Of a stretch of DNA of 37,541 nt, positions 1 through 11,604 are shown one piece after another; the first letter of the stretch is position 1, and each line of letters opens with the position of its first letter. A program made the translations under genes and the position numbers. The stretch comes from Verrucomicrobiota bacterium (GTDB lineage Bacteria; Verrucomicrobiota; Verrucomicrobiia; Opitutales; Opitutaceae): positions 1 to 37,541 of the forward strand of contig JAFEGX010000104.1 of the NCBI GenBank assembly GCA_018239675.1, written 5' to 3'. The notes under the pieces are model-generated. The model saw nothing but the letters and a program-made list of their open reading frames with translations. It was not told where the DNA came from and did no database searches.

Positions 1-548
1 CCGGCCGGCAGCGCCAGGCGGCTCTCCCCGGCGGAGACGGCGCCGTGGCGGAGCCGCACGCCCACGACCCCCTCGACCCGGCCCTCGGCGGAGCGCACGT
101 ACGCCTGCTCGTGGTCGGCAAACCGGGCCAGCTCGCCGAGGTCGACCTCGCGCAGCTGCGCCGTGATGTCGCCATTGACGTCACCGTCGCGCCACGTGCC
201 CTGCCCGGCCACCTCGGCGCGGCCGGCGGTCAACTGACCGTTGAGCCAGGCCTTCAGCTCGACCCGCCCCTCGACGATGCGCCAGGTGCCGTTGCCCGCG
301 GCGTCCAGATCGAGCTGAACCCGCAGGCGCGTCCCGGGACCCTCCGCCACGAGCTCGCCCGTGCGACGATCGCCGCCCGGACTCGCCAGCACGAGCGTCC
401 ACGAAAGCTCCGGCGCGTTGGGCAGCTGCAGTGGCTGAAACTTGCCGCTCAGCTGGCCGCTGACCGGCGGCAGCAGCAGGTCCGCACCGCGCGCAGCGCC
501 CGTCGCCGTCAGGGCGAGCAGCAGGAGGCAACGGCTGGAAAAGGGCAT
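1..548 (-). CDS. N-terminal part of an exported protein, possibly AsmA/YdbH-like (truncated by window edge)
   Basis: An open frame runs from an ATG at 548 off the left edge, giving about 182 residues with no stop. Residues 1-22 form a signal peptide: a basic start, a Leu/Ala-rich core (CLLLLALTATGAA), then a likely cut near GAD. The mature part is rich in Gly, Leu, Val and short beta-prone stretches with recurring GQL/GRVE/GVVGV patterns, as in large beta-rich envelope proteins of the AsmA/YdbH type. That family placement is a guess from style only. The forward and reverse frames overlapping it lack such features. No clear ribosome binding site precedes the ATG. It reads in the same direction as glgP, mutL and argH, and is separated from glgP by a 7-nt-period repeat. 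Confidence 0.6.
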   Translation of the reverse strand, partial: MPFSSRCLLLLALTATGAARGADLLLPPVSGQLSGKFQPLQLPNAPELSWTLVLASPGGDRRTGELVAEGPGTRLRVQLDLDAAGNGTWRIVEGRVELKAWLNGQLTAGRAEVAGQGTWRDGDVNGDITAQLREVDLGELARFADHEQAYVRSAEGRVEGVVGVRLRHGAVSAGESRLALPA

Positions 549-617
549 GGCGATGCGAAGAGTTGGTAGCGCAGACCGGCAGACCGCGCCAAGCCTTAGC
601 TTACGATACAATCGGGA

Positions 618-679
618 GAACGCCGAACGTCGGACGCCCAACGTCGAAAGGGGCGACGGAAATCCGAGGTTCGACGTCC
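618..679. repeat. Heptad-period inverted repeat A (unit GRACGYC)
   Basis: The + strand shows four 7-nt units from 618 to 645 fitting GRACGYC or CAACGTC (for example GAACGCC GAACGTC). From 652 to 679 the opposite strand continues in 7-nt phase (GGACGTC, GAACCTC, then weaker units). The arms are inverted and nearly touch. The element fills the gap between glgP and the truncated exported-protein gene, and no gene explains it. It shares its 7-nt architecture, but not its unit, with elements at 3371, 4108, 26082 and 26989. Confidence 0.6.
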
Positions 680-702
680 TGCGCGCCGTCCCGACGGTGC
701 GC

Positions 703-3294
<2,592 letters not shown>

Positions 3295-3370
3295 GGTCGT
3301 TCGGATTTGGAGACCAAGAATCATGCCAATCCCCGGTCGAGGCACGCTTAAAGTGCGGCGAGGGTGGTGG

Positions 3371-3526
3371 TAGGCGGTAGGCAGTAAGCTTTAGGCAGTA
3401 GGCTTTAGGCTGTAAGCTTCCCGCCTGCCGCGTCTGACGGCGCCAGTAACCGTGCACTGCCAACTTTCCCCCGCCTACTGCCTATCGCCTACCGCTTAAA
3501 GCTTACCGCCTACCGCTTATCGCCCA
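3371..3526. repeat. Heptad-period inverted repeat B (unit TARGCNN), between mutL and glgP
   Basis: The left arm, 3371-3419, is seven uninterrupted 7-nt units fitting TARGCNN (TAGGCGG TAGGCAG, then TAAGCTT and so on). The right arm, 3471-3526, is eight 7-nt units of the complementary form NNGCYTA or a one-base variant. The arms pair imperfectly (roughly four bases in five over about 47 nt) around a 51-nt non-repeated centre. Units differ mainly at positions 3, 6 and 7, so this is not a simple slipped microsatellite. It occupies the space upstream of glgP, so it could form a long cruciform or RNA hairpin near that promoter or behind mutL. Confidence 0.85.
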
Positions 3527-3535
3527 CCGCCCCCA

Positions 3536-5326
<1,791 letters not shown>

Positions 5327-5387
5327 GGGCTCGGTGCGCCGCTCGCGCCCGGGGCACGGCCGGACCGCGAACGCCGGGTGCGCGGCG

Positions 5388-6788
5388 TCACCCCAGCTGC
5401 CGGCGCCAGCGTTTCAGCTGCCGGGCGATCTGGGCCGGCCCGGGCATGCCGGTGCCGGCGCGCTTCGCCAGGCCGCGCCGCGGATCAAAGACCTGCACCC
5501 AGTCGGCCTTGAACGCCGGGTGCACCTGCTGCACCTCCTCGAGCGGGAGGTGGTCGAGGCGGATCGTGTGCTTCTCGGCCAGCCGCACCACGGCGCCGAC
5601 CGCATGGTGCGCCTCGCGGAACGGCACGCCCTGCTCGACGAGATAGTCCGCCAGGTCGGTCGCCAGCAGCGCCGGGTCGGACGCGGCCGCCGCACACCGC
5701 TCGGCATGGAACGTGAGGCCGCCCAGCACGCCGGCCAGGACGTCGGCGCAGATTGCCGACTGGTCGAAGCTGTCGAACACCGGCGGCTTGTCCTCCTGGA
5801 GGTCGCGGTTGTACGTGAGCGGCAGGCCCTTCGCGAGGCTCAGCAGCGTCTGGAGGTTGCCCTGCAGCCGCGCCGCCTTGCCGCGCAGCAGCTCGCAGGC
5901 GTCGGGGTTCTTCTTCTGCGGCATGAGCGACGAGCCGGTGCTGAACGCGTCCGACAGGGTCGCAAAACCAAACTCGGCGCTGCTCCAGAGGATCAGGTCC
6001 TCGGCGATCCGCGAGAGGTGCACGCCGAACAGCGCCGCGGCGGCCGCGAACTCGACGTGGACGTCGCGGTCGGCGACCGCATCCATCGAGTTGGCCGTGA
6101 CCCGCGGGCGACCCTTCGCATCGGTGAAGCCGAGCGCCCGGGCCGTGAACTCGCGGTCGATCGGGAGCGTCGTGCCCGCGATGGCGCCGGAGCCCAGCGG
6201 GCACCAGTTGGCGTGATCCGCCACGTCGGCGAACCGCGCGCGGTCGCGCTCGAGCATCTCGAGCCAGGCGAGCAGGTGGTGCGCGAGCGAAACGGGCTGG
6301 GCGCGCTGGAGATGGGTGTAGCCCGGGATCAGGACGGCCTGGTTGGCCTGCGCGAGCGCGAGCAGCGCCCGCTCGGCGCCGAGGAGCTTCTCACCAAGGA
6401 CGCCGCACGCCCACTTGAACCACAGCCGCATGTCCGTCGCGATCTGGTCATTCCGGCTCCGCGCCGTGTGCAGCTTGGCGGCGGCGGGCACGCGCTTGGT
6501 GAGGGCGTGCTCGAGGTTCATGTGCACGTCCTCCAGGCGGGTGTCCCAGGCGAATTTCCCGGCGATGATCTCGGCGTGGATCGCATCAAGGCCGGCGTGG
6601 ATCGCATCGCGCTCGGCGGCCGTGATCAGGCCGACATGCGCGAGCATGGCCGAGTGCGCCTTGCTGCCGGCGACGTCAAACGGCGCGAGGCGGCGGTCGA
6701 ACGAGACGGACTCGCTGAACTGCAGCATCAACTCGGCGGGGCCCGCAGTGAACCGTCCGCCCCAGGTCGCTTGGGAGGCTTTGGCCAT
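5388..6788 (-). CDS. argH: Argininosuccinate lyase
   Basis: Cleaves argininosuccinate to arginine and fumarate, the last step of arginine synthesis; a cytosolic tetramer of the fumarase/aspartase superfamily. The family signature [12 protein letters not shown], which holds the catalytic serine loop, is intact, as are [15 protein letters not shown] and the TWGGRF opening typical of ArgH. I start at the ATG at 6788 ([13 protein letters not shown]), giving 466 residues, the usual length. A longer frame reaching 6920 adds 44 residues with no family resemblance and would run into the upstream intergenic region. It reads toward mutL with a 61-nt gap, so the two may be cotranscribed. It diverges from the exported-protein gene at 6901. 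Confidence 0.97.
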   Translation of the reverse strand: MAKASQATWGGRFTAGPAELMLQFSESVSFDRRLAPFDVAGSKAHSAMLAHVGLITAAERDAIHAGLDAIHAEIIAGKFAWDTRLEDVHMNLEHALTKRVPAAAKLHTARSRNDQIATDMRLWFKWACGVLGEKLLGAERALLALAQANQAVLIPGYTHLQRAQPVSLAHHLLAWLEMLERDRARFADVADHANWCPLGSGAIAGTTLPIDREFTARALGFTDAKGRPRVTANSMDAVADRDVHVEFAAAAALFGVHLSRIAEDLILWSSAEFGFATLSDAFSTGSSLMPQKKNPDACELLRGKAARLQGNLQTLLSLAKGLPLTYNRDLQEDKPPVFDSFDQSAICADVLAGVLGGLTFHAERCAAAASDPALLATDLADYLVEQGVPFREAHHAVGAVVRLAEKHTIRLDHLPLEEVQQVHPAFKADWVQVFDPRRGLAKRAGTGMPGPAQIARQLKRWRRQLG

Positions 6789-6900
6789 GACGGGGAAGCA
6801 GACGACCGCCCCCGGTTCCGCGCAAGCGCGAAGCGGCGCCCGACCGGGACACAATTCACTCTTGTCACCCCCGGCGCCGCGTCCGTCACTGAAAGGCCGC

Positions 6901-7350
6901 ATGGTTCGTTTGCTGGCCATCTTCTCCTGCCTGCTCCTCGCTTGCCCCGCCTTCGGGAGCGAGGACCTGGACCTCAGCCGCTACGACACGGTGGAAATTC
7001 CATCGGTCGACACCTCGATCTACATCGGCAGCGTCACCCTCACGATCCCCACCCTCACGCGACGTCACCACGTCTACTCCTCGACCTACACGGCGCGGGT
7101 GTTTCCCTATTTCTTCTACAACGAGTCAGGCCGGATCGCGATCGAGGTGACCGACGACATGCTCCGGCGCCTCGCGGCGGGCCAGGCGGTGGAGTTCGAC
7201 GGCCATGCCCTCAGTTCCCAAGGCGAGGAGCGCCGCATCACGGGACGCGCCACGCCCTCCGACGACCGTTCCGGCAAGATCAAGGTGCGCGTGCACGTGT
7301 CGAAGCGGATCGAGCTGATCTTCAACACCACCTACCGCTTCCCGCGGTAG
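6901..7350 (+). CDS. Small exported protein of unknown function
   Basis: Encodes 149 residues. The first 19 are a classical signal peptide ([19 protein letters not shown], then SED), so the product should be periplasmic or secreted. The cysteine in LLLAC could instead suggest a lipoprotein, but the spacing before the cut favours signal peptidase I. The mature part has no cysteine and is beta-prone, with alternating Tyr/Val/Ile/Thr stretches ([32 protein letters not shown]), as in a small beta-sandwich. I do not recognise the family. The ATG at 6901 follows GAAAGG at about -10, and choosing it removes a long unrelated extension. It is transcribed away from argH, so the 112 nt between them should hold both promoters. 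Confidence 0.8.
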   Translation: MVRLLAIFSCLLLACPAFGSEDLDLSRYDTVEIPSVDTSIYIGSVTLTIPTLTRRHHVYSSTYTARVFPYFFYNESGRIAIEVTDDMLRRLAAGQAVEFDGHALSSQGEERRITGRATPSDDRSGKIKVRVHVSKRIELIFNTTYRFPR

Positions 7351-7379
7351 CCGGCCGCCATTGGTCCAAACGCCGCCCG

Positions 7380-7398
7380 CCGGACACCGGTGGTCCGG
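7380..7398. terminator. GC-rich hairpin between convergent genes
   Basis: CCGGAC and GTCCGG pair around a 7-nt loop, about 30 nt past the stop of the exported protein and ahead of the convergent small membrane gene. There is no T-run on either strand, so terminator function is only plausible. Confidence 0.3.
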
Positions 7399-7431
7399 GG
7401 GGCCGGGGACGATCGGCGCCTGCGCGACCGC

Positions 7432-7629
7432 CTACTTCGACTCGGGCGAACCACCGTAGAAGCGGTGGCAGCACATCAGGGCGATCGCCAGCATGAACAG
7501 GCAGGTGGCGAGCGTGATGAGGTTCATCGGGTGGACGTGCATCAGGTAGACCTGGGCAAACGTCTCGACGAACGCCGTGATCAGGCAGAGCACACCGAGG
7601 CCGAGCACACCGACAGAGATCGTTTTCAT
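7432..7629 (-). CDS. Small two-helix membrane protein, hypothetical
   Basis: Encodes 65 residues. Two hydrophobic segments are visible, about residues 4-26 (ISVGVLGLGVLCLITAFVETFA) and 37-54 (NLITLATCLFMLAIALMC), joined by a short loop containing HVHPMN. A polar C-terminus with a paired CC follows. The His-x-His loop and cysteines might bind a metal or redox partner, but I do not recognise the family. The ATG at 7629 opens MKTISVG with no clear ribosome binding site. It lies alone between the exported protein and tRNA-Asp and converges on the former. It is probably real because it has a membrane-protein hydrophobicity pattern and no competing frame. Confidence 0.6.
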   Translation of the reverse strand: MKTISVGVLGLGVLCLITAFVETFAQVYLMHVHPMNLITLATCLFMLAIALMCCHRFYGGSPESK

Positions 7630-7785
7630 CGGCCCGATGCATAACCGCCGCCCGCCCAGGTGTCAGGGAAATTTTCCGCGGCCGGCCCCGGCGAGGATGC
7701 CCGGCCGGCGCCAAACCGCGCCGCGCCAAATCACTACTTGACTTGGCCAACCTCAATTCTAGCGTCCGCCACTTTCCCGTCTCTC

Positions 7786-7862
7786 GGGGTGGTAGCTCAG
7801 CTGGTTAGAGCGTCTGCCTGTCACGCAGAAGGTCGCGGGTTCGAGTCCCGTCCATCCCGCCA
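7786..7862 (+). tRNA. tRNA-Asp (GTC)
   Basis: A complete 77-nt cloverleaf. The acceptor stem GGGGTGG pairs with CCATCCC with one G-T pair. The D-arm contains TAGCTCAG. The anticodon stem TCTGC/GCAGA encloses CTGTCAC, giving anticodon GTC for aspartate. The T-loop TTCGAGT is present, the discriminator is G, and CCA is genome-encoded. A strong terminator hairpin begins 6 nt downstream, so the gene is probably monocistronic. An upstream TTGACT at 7738 could be a -35 element, but the -10 match is poor. Confidence 0.98.
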
Positions 7863-7867
7863 GTTTC

Positions 7868-7907
7868 ATAACCCGCTTATCTTTACCGGTAAGCGGGTTA
7901 TCTGTTT
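7868..7907 (+). terminator. Rho-independent terminator of tRNA-Asp
   Basis: A perfect 12-bp stem, ATAACCCGCTTA (7868-7879) with TAAGCGGGTTAT (7890-7901), has a 10-nt loop and is followed by CTGTTTT. The right arm also contains the TAA stop codon of the convergent VOC gene (7898-7900), so one structure separates both transcripts. Confidence 0.85.
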
Positions 7908-8437
7908 TCCGAAGGCTCCGGATGGAGGGGATTTGCCGACTGCAGGAGGCCGTCGAGATCGAGCGGTTCCGTGACCATGGCGAGGCTGCCGTCGGGCTGG
8001 CGCGGCCAGTCGGCCTCGGGCCGGTCCCGGTAGAGTTCCACGCCGTTGCCGTCGGGGTCGCGCAGGTAGAGCGCCTCGCTCACGCCGTGGTCCGCCGCGC
8101 CGTCGAGGCGGACTCCGGCTTCGACGAGGCGGCGCAGCGCGTCCGCGAGCTCCGCGCGGGTCGGATAGAGGATCGCGACGTGGTACAGGCCGGTGGCGCC
8201 GCGCGGTGGCGGCCGCCCGCCGGCACTCTCCCAGGTGTTGAGCCCGAGGTGGTGATGATAGCCGCCCGCCGAGAGAAACGCCGCCTGCGCGCCGAACCGC
8301 TGCGTGAGCGTGAAGCCGAGCACGTCGCGGTAGAACCGCAGCGAACCCTCGAGGTCGGCCACCTTCAGGTGCACGTGGCCGATCCGGACCCCGGAATTGG
8401 CCGGCAGAGGCGGGAGCGGGACTGGAGTGGTGGCCAT
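7898..8437 (-). CDS. VOC-family extradiol dioxygenase-like protein (CatE-like)
   Basis: Encodes 179 residues with tandem betaalphabetabetabeta modules of the vicinal oxygen chelate superfamily. The first metal-site His is in GHVHLKV. The C-terminal half matches the extradiol ring-cleavage signature, with His in ADHGVSEALYLRDP followed by GNGVELY and its conserved Glu. The HHHLGLN segment also fits catechol-2,3-dioxygenase-like proteins. It likely opens catechols or detoxifies a related aromatic or quinone in the cytosol. The ATG at 8437 is 19 nt after the DoxX stop, so the two form an operon. The DoxX plus VOC pair resembles Bacillus catDE. The last 25 residues are a polar tail, and the stop lies within the tRNA terminator hairpin. 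A glyoxalase or resistance VOC protein is the alternative. Confidence 0.88.
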   Translation of the reverse strand: MATTPVPLPPLPANSGVRIGHVHLKVADLEGSLRFYRDVLGFTLTQRFGAQAAFLSAGGYHHHLGLNTWESAGGRPPPRGATGLYHVAILYPTRAELADALRRLVEAGVRLDGAADHGVSEALYLRDPDGNGVELYRDRPEADWPRQPDGSLAMVTEPLDLDGLLQSANPLHPEPSENR

Positions 8438-8456
8438 GGCGAGGAAAAGAATCCGG

Positions 8457-8918
8457 TCAGGCCTTCGCCCCGCGGCGCGCGAGCCGGGCGTCCAGCGAGT
8501 ACTTGCCGGAGCCGTAAATCATGACGATGAGCGCGAGGCCGAGCACGAGCAGATGGTATTCGAACCCCTCGCCCTTCTGGTTGCCGGCCCAGTTCATGAA
8601 AAAGCCGTTGGCCAGGTGCACGCTTTGGACGGCGACGACCATGACCGCCGCGATGCCGAGGGCGGCGACGCGCCCGCCGAGGCCGAGAATCAGGCCAATC
8701 GAGCCGGCGAACTCCGCGGCGATGGCCAGGAAGGCGAACAGCGCGGGGATGTGCATCGTGCCGGTGAAAAAGCCCATCGTGCCGCTGTAGCCGTAGCCGC
8801 CGAACCAGCCGAGCGCCTTTTGCGCGCCGTGCGGGAATAAGACGAGGCCGAGGGTGAGGCGGGCCAGGAGGGGCGCCGCGCTGTCGTTGGTCTGGAGGAG
8901 GAGACGGATGGGATTCAT
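8457..8918 (-). CDS. DoxX-family membrane protein (CatD-like)
   Basis: Encodes 153 residues, the usual DoxX length, with four hydrophobic segments at roughly 15-35, 55-80, 82-103 and 120-140. The N-terminal LARLTLGLVLFPHGAQKALGWFGGYG matches the family's conserved HGxxKxxGWFGG region, and FFMNW and EYHLLVLGLAL follow as expected. DoxX proteins act in the inner membrane, often with quinone- or thiol-related enzymes. It is the first gene of a pair with the VOC dioxygenase and diverges from a LysR regulator. The operator dyad at 9004-9041 lies about 86-123 nt upstream of its ATG. A role in handling catechols or quinones is inferred from the similar catDE pairing. Confidence 0.93.
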   Translation of the reverse strand: MNPIRLLLQTNDSAAPLLARLTLGLVLFPHGAQKALGWFGGYGYSGTMGFFTGTMHIPALFAFLAIAAEFAGSIGLILGLGGRVAALGIAAVMVVAVQSVHLANGFFMNWAGNQKGEGFEYHLLVLGLALIVMIYGSGKYSLDARLARRGAKA

Positions 8919-9003
8919 GGATGTGGTAAGGTTCGGAACGGGAAATGGCAGGAATTGCCGGCCTCACCCTACGCCAGGCCGGCGGCTCTGGCTAATGCGC
9001 AAA

Positions 9004-9041
9004 CCGCCTTGCTGTTATGCGCAATACGCATAACAAGGCGG
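9004..9041. promoter_or_regulatory. LysR-type operator dyad
   Basis: An inner perfect palindrome, TTATGCG, 5 nt, CGCATAA (9015-9033), contains the LysR T-N11-A core (T9018 to A9030). An outer pair, CCGCCTTG (9004-9011) and CAAGGCGG (9034-9041), extends it, with a 3-nt bulge on the left only. It lies between divergent doxX and lysR and ends 1 nt before the lysR GTG start, which suggests autorepression combined with control of the doxX-VOC operon. Confidence 0.8.
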
Positions 9042-9042
9042 C

Positions 9043-9942
9043 GTGCTCCTCACCTATCTCCGCTCGCTGCGCGCCATCGTCGAGCAGGGCAGCCTCAACC
9101 GTGCGGCCCAGCTCCTGGGCGTGGCGCAGCCGACGCTGACCCGCCAGATGCAGGCGCTCGAGCAGCTGGCCGGCGGCCGGCTGTTCGAGCGGGGCCCGGC
9201 CGGCGTCAAGCTGACCGACGCGGGCCACGTGCTGGCGAGCCGGGCCGCGGCGATCCTCCGGCAGGCGGACGAGGCGCTGGCCGACACGCGGCGGCGCGCG
9301 CGCGGGCAGCACGACGAACTGCGGATCGGCTATCTGATGTCGGCGGCCGAGGCGTTCGTGACGCCGGCGATCCGGGCGCTCCGCCAGGCCCACCCGGACG
9401 TGAAGGCGAAGCTGAGCGAGCTGAGTCCCGCCGAGCAGCTGGCGGGTCTCCGGCGCGGCGACCTGGACGTCGCGCTGCTCGGCCAGGAAGGCGGCGTGCA
9501 GGCGCGGGAATTCTACACCCGCCGCCTGGCCACGTATGCGGCGCTCGCCGTGCTGCCGGCGACCCACCCCCTGGCCGGCGAGCGGGCGGTCGAGCTCGCG
9601 CGCCTGCGCGGCGAATTGTTCATCGCCACCGAGGAGGAGCACATGCCCGGGCGCAACGGCTGGGTGGCCGCGCAGTGTCGGCGCGCCGGGTTCCGGCCAC
9701 GGTCCGGTCCGGAGGCGACGAGCATCACGCACCTCTTCAGCCTCGTGGCGAACGAGCCAGGCGTGGCCCTGGTGCCGGCGTACCTGCGGTCGTTTCCCCA
9801 CCCCGGCGTGGAACTCGTGGACCTCCGCGATAGCCGGGCGAACTGGGAGCTGCTCGTCGTGTGGCACCGCGGCAAGTCGTCGGCGGCGCTGAAATTCTTC
9901 GTCGAGGCCCTGCAGCGGGCGGCGACCGGATCCCCCAAGTGA
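9043..9942 (+). CDS. LysR-family transcriptional regulator
   Basis: Encodes 299 residues. The winged helix-turn-helix lies at about 1-60 (LRAIVEQGSLNRAAQLLGVAQPTLTRQMQALEQ), and the effector-binding periplasmic-protein-like domain runs from about 90 to the end (DELRIGYLMSAAEAFVTPAI). The start is GTG at 9043: the HTH begins almost at once, so a later start would cut it. That start touches the operator dyad at 9004-9041, leaving no room for a leader or ribosome binding site, so translation may be leaderless. It is divergent from doxX-VOC, its most likely target. By family logic it senses a small aromatic or quinone-derived inducer; the identity is unknown. Confidence 0.95.
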   Translation: MLLTYLRSLRAIVEQGSLNRAAQLLGVAQPTLTRQMQALEQLAGGRLFERGPAGVKLTDAGHVLASRAAAILRQADEALADTRRRARGQHDELRIGYLMSAAEAFVTPAIRALRQAHPDVKAKLSELSPAEQLAGLRRGDLDVALLGQEGGVQAREFYTRRLATYAALAVLPATHPLAGERAVELARLRGELFIATEEEHMPGRNGWVAAQCRRAGFRPRSGPEATSITHLFSLVANEPGVALVPAYLRSFPHPGVELVDLRDSRANWELLVVWHRGKSSAALKFFVEALQRAATGSPK

Positions 9943-10144
9943 TCCGCCGACGCGGGTCCAGCCGGTCGAATGGACGCGCGTGACGGCTCCGGAGACCCTG
10001 ATTTGAATCGCGGCGAATCCGGGCGCGGTGCGGCCGCGCCAAGAAATGCGCAGCGTTGGGACTGGGCGGCGTGGCGGTCCGGTGTTAGATTAAGCTCGAC
10101 GGAGCGAATGGCGCTCCGGCCCCAATCCCCAACCAAGGTTTCCT

Positions 10145-10807
10145 ATGAAAGCATGGGTGAAGACAGCGACCTATGGCGGGCTCGGCATCCTGGCCATCCT
10201 CGCCCTCGGCATTGCCCTGGCGATCGGCGGCTGCCGGGAAGTGATGTACCCGCTCGCACGCGCGCTGGGCTCGCCGCCAGAGGCAGACCTGGCCGCCTGC
10301 CGCACGGCGTTTGCCAACCTGAAAGCGCACCTGCCGCAGAGCCTGGTGCGCGTGGAACCGGTGCAGTACGCCCCCTCGTTCAACGCGCGGCAGTGGCGCT
10401 ACGACTGGGCCGAGGGCCTCGCCCGCGAGGCGCACCTGCGGGTGTCCACGCGCTATGAGGTGGCGCCGATCGCCCCGGGCGTGGTGCCCACGCGCTTCAG
10501 TCGGAACCAGCTCCGCTACCTGTGGGAGCGCGCCATCGCCTATTCCAACTGGCTGAAGTCCTCGCCCCCTGGTGCGGACTACATCTGGTGCACGGAGATG
10601 TTCACCCAGGACGGAAAGGTGATCGCGATCCAGGTCTTCGTCTACGACGCCAAGGGCCAGCTCGCGTATTGCCGCCTGTTCAATTCCCATCACTTCGGGA
10701 AGGACCTCAACGAGGGGGACGACGCACTGAAGCTGGTCGTGCGGACGCTGTTCGATGACCTGAAGCGCACCCCCGAGCAGATCTTCCCACCCTACGGCAT
10801 CGGCTAG
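10145..10807 (+). CDS. Membrane-anchored or lipoprotein hypothetical protein
   Basis: Encodes 220 residues. A hydrophobic N-terminal segment, about 8-29 (ATYGGLGILAILALGIALAIG), ends with GGC, which could be a lipobox or the end of an uncleaved anchor. The rest is soluble, mixed alpha/beta and rich in aromatic residues (QWRYDWAEGL, YLWERAIAYSNWL, DYIWCTEMFTQDGKVIAIQVFVYDAKGQ). I do not recognise a family. The ATG at 10145 fits because the anchor begins eight residues later. A 202-nt gap from lysR holds no gene and no clear terminator. It is transcribed alone, with the repeat-rich gap 10808-11185 downstream. Confidence 0.8.
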   Translation: MKAWVKTATYGGLGILAILALGIALAIGGCREVMYPLARALGSPPEADLAACRTAFANLKAHLPQSLVRVEPVQYAPSFNARQWRYDWAEGLAREAHLRVSTRYEVAPIAPGVVPTRFSRNQLRYLWERAIAYSNWLKSSPPGADYIWCTEMFTQDGKVIAIQVFVYDAKGQLAYCRLFNSHHFGKDLNEGDDALKLVVRTLFDDLKRTPEQIFPPYGIG

Positions 10808-11185
10808 CGCCATTTCGACCTGCGTTGCCGCCACCGAGAGTACCGAGGACACGGTGCCAGCCAAATGGAGTTGCGCGCCGATGCGGTCGGAGGCTCGATG
10901 CTCGGAGTCCTCCGTGCTTCCTCCGCGATCTCGGTGTTACCCGCAGCTCCACCGAAATCCCAACCACCTCCCATTCCAACGGCTGGCTCCCGCGGAGGCC
11001 GCCATCGCGGAGTGGCGGATTTTTTTGAACGAATTCTGCGCTATTGCGCCTGACTAAGAAATCCCGCTATCTCTGGGACCCCCGTTCTCCCCCAAACTCC
11101 CTACCCCTCGCACCGAATCGCTTTTCCGCGGTCCAAGGCTGTGTGATGCGCAGCTGACCTCTCCGCCGGAAAGCGTTCCAGCCCC
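10808..11185. other. Gene-free 378-nt gap with degenerate inverted repeat
   Basis: No convincing gene. Two inverted arms with roughly 9-nt spacing of GAG-containing words are visible: CACCGAG with TACCGAG at 10832-10858, and the complementary form (CTCGG, CTCCG repeated) at 10892-10936. Spacing in the right arm is 9, 11 and 9 nt, so it is less regular than the 7-nt elements. The overlapping open frames differ on every strand and lack any family pattern. From 10990 to 11185 I see nothing definite. Confidence 0.4.
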
Positions 11186-11335
11186 ATGCCTCAAGCCCTC
11201 AAGCCCCTCGCGGTCAGAGAACCCCACGAACAAACCCCCCAGCAGGCGGAGGCCGCGCGGTGCATCATGTGTGATTGCATCATCCTGTTCGCGTTCGCGG
11301 CGCTCCTGGTCGGCGCCCTGGTCGCGCTCTTCTGA
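11186..11335 (+). CDS. 49-residue small membrane protein, hypothetical
   Basis: An ATG at 11186 opens 49 codons ending in TGA at 11333-11335. The product has a polar Gln/Pro/Glu-rich head (HEQTPQQAEAA), then a short cysteine cluster, RCIMCDC. It ends in one strong transmembrane helix, IILFAFAALLVGALVALF, right at the C-terminus. This tail-anchored layout with a CxxCxC motif at the membrane face is hard to get by chance. A perfect 9-bp GC hairpin follows the stop by 7 nt, consistent with a transcript end. I do not recognise the family. The motif could bind a metal or form disulfides. A larger antisense frame overlaps but looks like a shadow. Confidence 0.55.
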   Translation: MPQALKPLAVREPHEQTPQQAEAARCIMCDCIILFAFAALLVGALVALF

Positions 11336-11342
11336 GCAGGGA

Positions 11343-11361
11343 CCCGCCGCAGTGCGGCGGG
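11343..11361. terminator. GC hairpin after the small membrane protein
   Basis: CCCGCCGCA and TGCGGCGGG are perfectly complementary around a single G (effectively a 7-bp stem with a 5-nt loop). No T-run follows; a TTG-rich heptad array (11360-11387) does. It could be a structured 3' end for the 49-residue gene. Confidence 0.45.
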
Positions 11362-11387
11362 AGTTGGAGTTTGAGGATTGAAAATTG
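11360..11387. repeat. Single heptad array, units ending TTG
   Basis: Four 7-nt units in a row each end in TTG (GGAGTTG GAGTTTG, then AGGATTG and AAAATTG). No convincing inverted partner is visible nearby, so this would be a solitary arm of the same 7-nt class. Confidence 0.45.
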
Positions 11388-11510
11388 AGCGCTCGTTCGC
11401 GCCCGTTTCTGGGTGCCACGTGCGATCGGCCGGAATCTGCCGGGTTCAGGCCGACCGGCTCGATTTCCCCTTGTCGCTCAGCGGCGGCTCCACTACCCCT
11501 CCAGCGCCAT

Positions 11511-11587
11511 GCGGTGGTAGCTCAGCTGGATAGAGCAGCGGTTTTCTAAACCGCCGGTCGGGTGTTCGAGTCACCTCCACCGCGCCA
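11511..11587 (+). tRNA. tRNA-Arg (TCT)
   Basis: A complete 77-nt cloverleaf. The acceptor GCGGTGG pairs perfectly with CCACCGC, and the D-arm contains TAGCTCAGCTGGATAGAGC. The anticodon stem GCGGT/ACCGC encloses TTTCTAA, giving anticodon TCT, which reads AGA/AGG. The T-loop is TTCGAGT, the discriminator is G, and CCA is encoded. A short T-run follows directly (CCATTTTTT). The next gene starts 17 nt downstream. Confidence 0.97.
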
Positions 11588-11604
11588 TTTTTTCGCCGCG
11601 GGTC

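Noticed and set aside
7660..7974. 104-residue frame containing VAQLVRASACHAEGRGFESRPS
   Set aside because: This peptide is the direct translation of tRNA-Asp, a well-known false protein.
10832..10936. GAG-word inverted repeat as a heptad element
   Set aside because: Spacing is 9, 11 and 9 nt; similar in layout but not in 7-nt phase, so kept only as a note on the gap.
11187..11210. CCTCAAG tandem words as a partner arm for the 11360 array
   Set aside because: The repeat step is 8 nt rather than 7, and it falls inside the 49-residue gene, so it is not called an arm of the heptad class.
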